A stretch of DNA of 64,000 bases, taken from contig CM043952.1 of NCBI GenBank assembly GCA_014529385.2, positions 62,016,119 through 62,080,118 of the forward strand. The letters are read 5' to 3'. Shown here in pieces: positions 63,354 through 64,000 of the stretch. The stretch is from Adiantum capillus-veneris. Its lineage: Eukaryota > Streptophyta > Polypodiopsida > Polypodiales > Pteridaceae. A program made the position numbers and the translations under genes. The stretch's first letter is position 1; each line of letters begins with the position of its first letter. The notes below the pieces were generated by a model. That model saw only the letters and a list, made by a program, of their open reading frames with translations, had not been told where the DNA came from and searched no databases.

Positions 63354-64000
63354 TGTTAAGTATGGAGCCTGATTTACCCTTGTAATTTTTTGTGGTAAAA
63401 GCGCACATTTGTAAGGCCCCCATTATGAGGAGAAGCCATCGTGCGTGGAGGAAAATCACTCACCGGAAACCAAAATTTTCACGGACAAGAATCAGGGGAA
63501 ACTTTAAAGGCCTCGGGGGCGGAGGCCCCCGAGACTTTTTTTTCGCTGGAATATTCTTTTTCGCCGGAATATTATGGCCGGACGGCGGCCGAAAAGTGGT
63601 CGGAAAACAACCGGTCGGTTGGCCGATGGCCGGTAGTCAATGGCCGATGGCCGGTGGTCGGAAGTCAATGGCCGGTGGCCGGTGGTCGAAAGTCAATGGC
63701 CGGTGGCCGGTGGCCGAATTCAATGGCCGGTGTTGTCTTCTCAAGGGCGGCCACACATGGGCGGATTGGAGGGTCCGATTTGGACTTATTCGCACAAGGG
63801 CGGCTACACATGGCTGTCTCTCATAAGAGAGGGCAGCCCTTTTGGCCTATAAAAGGAGGCCATTTCTACACACATTTCATAGTGTGAATTTGATGCAACA
63901 AGGTGAGTGTGAGGTGGTGAGAGTGAAGCAAGGCGGGAGCTCCATTAAGGGTATAATCCCTTTGTAAACTACTTCTTGTTTTGAAGTACTAAAGCCATTG
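63354..64000 (+). repeat. Copia LTR, second copy, cut by window end
   Basis: It matches 57243-57889 including the 28-bp units (63636-63731) and TATA box (63848-63854). If the duplication continues, the LTR should end near 64167 and be followed by a second primer-binding site and gag-pol. Confidence 0.93.

Larger units (their letters stand above)
62235..64000 (+). repeat. 6.17-kb tandem duplication, copy 2 (runs off the window)
   Basis: Near-identical to 56060-57889. Differences: a 65-bp deletion relative to copy 1 (56589-56653 missing at about 62763), a one-base insertion near 62955 and a few substitutions. It contains the end of the DUF7869-like remnant (62235-62462), the short LTR (62463-62654), its primer-binding site (62657-62668) and the first 647 bp of a copia LTR (from 63354). 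Confidence 0.95.

Overview
This is a gene-poor, repeat-dominated piece of nuclear DNA from a land plant. The evidence is three Ty3/gypsy or Ty1/copia elements whose primer-binding sites match plant initiator tRNA-Met, chromodomain-type gypsy polyproteins, a Tork/Tnt1-like copia polyprotein, a GT-AG intron of about 107 bp, and plant-style telo-box motifs in one LTR. The DUF7869-like and FCP1-like gene remnants would suit a seed-free plant (fern, lycophyte or bryophyte), but I cannot fix the lineage from sequence alone. No rRNA, tRNA, organelle segment or CRISPR array was seen.

Layout. 1-5802: the 3' part of a decayed chromodomain gypsy element (A, + strand) with its full 3' LTR. 6223-12403: a second copy of the same family (B, - strand), tail-to-tail with A across 420 bp; B has lost RNase H and most of integrase, and its 5' LTR is cut short. 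12.9-53.4 kb: a long landscape of short degenerate repeats built on a 26-bp imperfectly palindromic core (TAGAATGGACAGGTGG then TCAATCTA, or its complement). The core recurs on the order of 100-150 times by eye, flips orientation several times, and at 45.5-48.9 kb is organised into a clear 605-bp higher-order repeat. Within this landscape lie two FCP1/HAD-phosphatase-like gene remnants (21.0-21.8 and 24.0-25.2 kb), an unrecognised spliced gene remnant with a WILDGQHS motif (36.4-38.9 kb), a MITE-like element (38.96-39.22 kb), a gag-only LTR element with 2-kb LTRs (27.8-34.1 kb) and a third gypsy element (C, 39.25-45.47 kb) with a perfect 5-bp target-site duplication. 53.76-56.29 kb: a DUF7869-type gene remnant with a Tnp1/En/Spm-like N-terminal segment, ending at a short LTR with its own primer-binding site. 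57.24-62.23 kb: a Ty1/copia element with an uninterrupted 1293-residue gag-pol, the only intact gene here. From 62.235 kb to the window end, the sequence starting at 56.06 kb is repeated almost exactly, so a 6.17-kb unit carrying the copia element is tandemly duplicated.

How the parts relate. The retroelements are late insertions: A and B are old and broken, C and the gag-only element split the repeat array, and the copia copy is the youngest. The array with its scattered gene remnants is the most unusual part. Its orientation changes near the gene remnants, and one remnant carries a transposase-associated-looking domain. One testable reading is that the window holds debris of large DNA transposons whose subterminal regions are made of the 26-bp core repeat. 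That is inference, not demonstrated.
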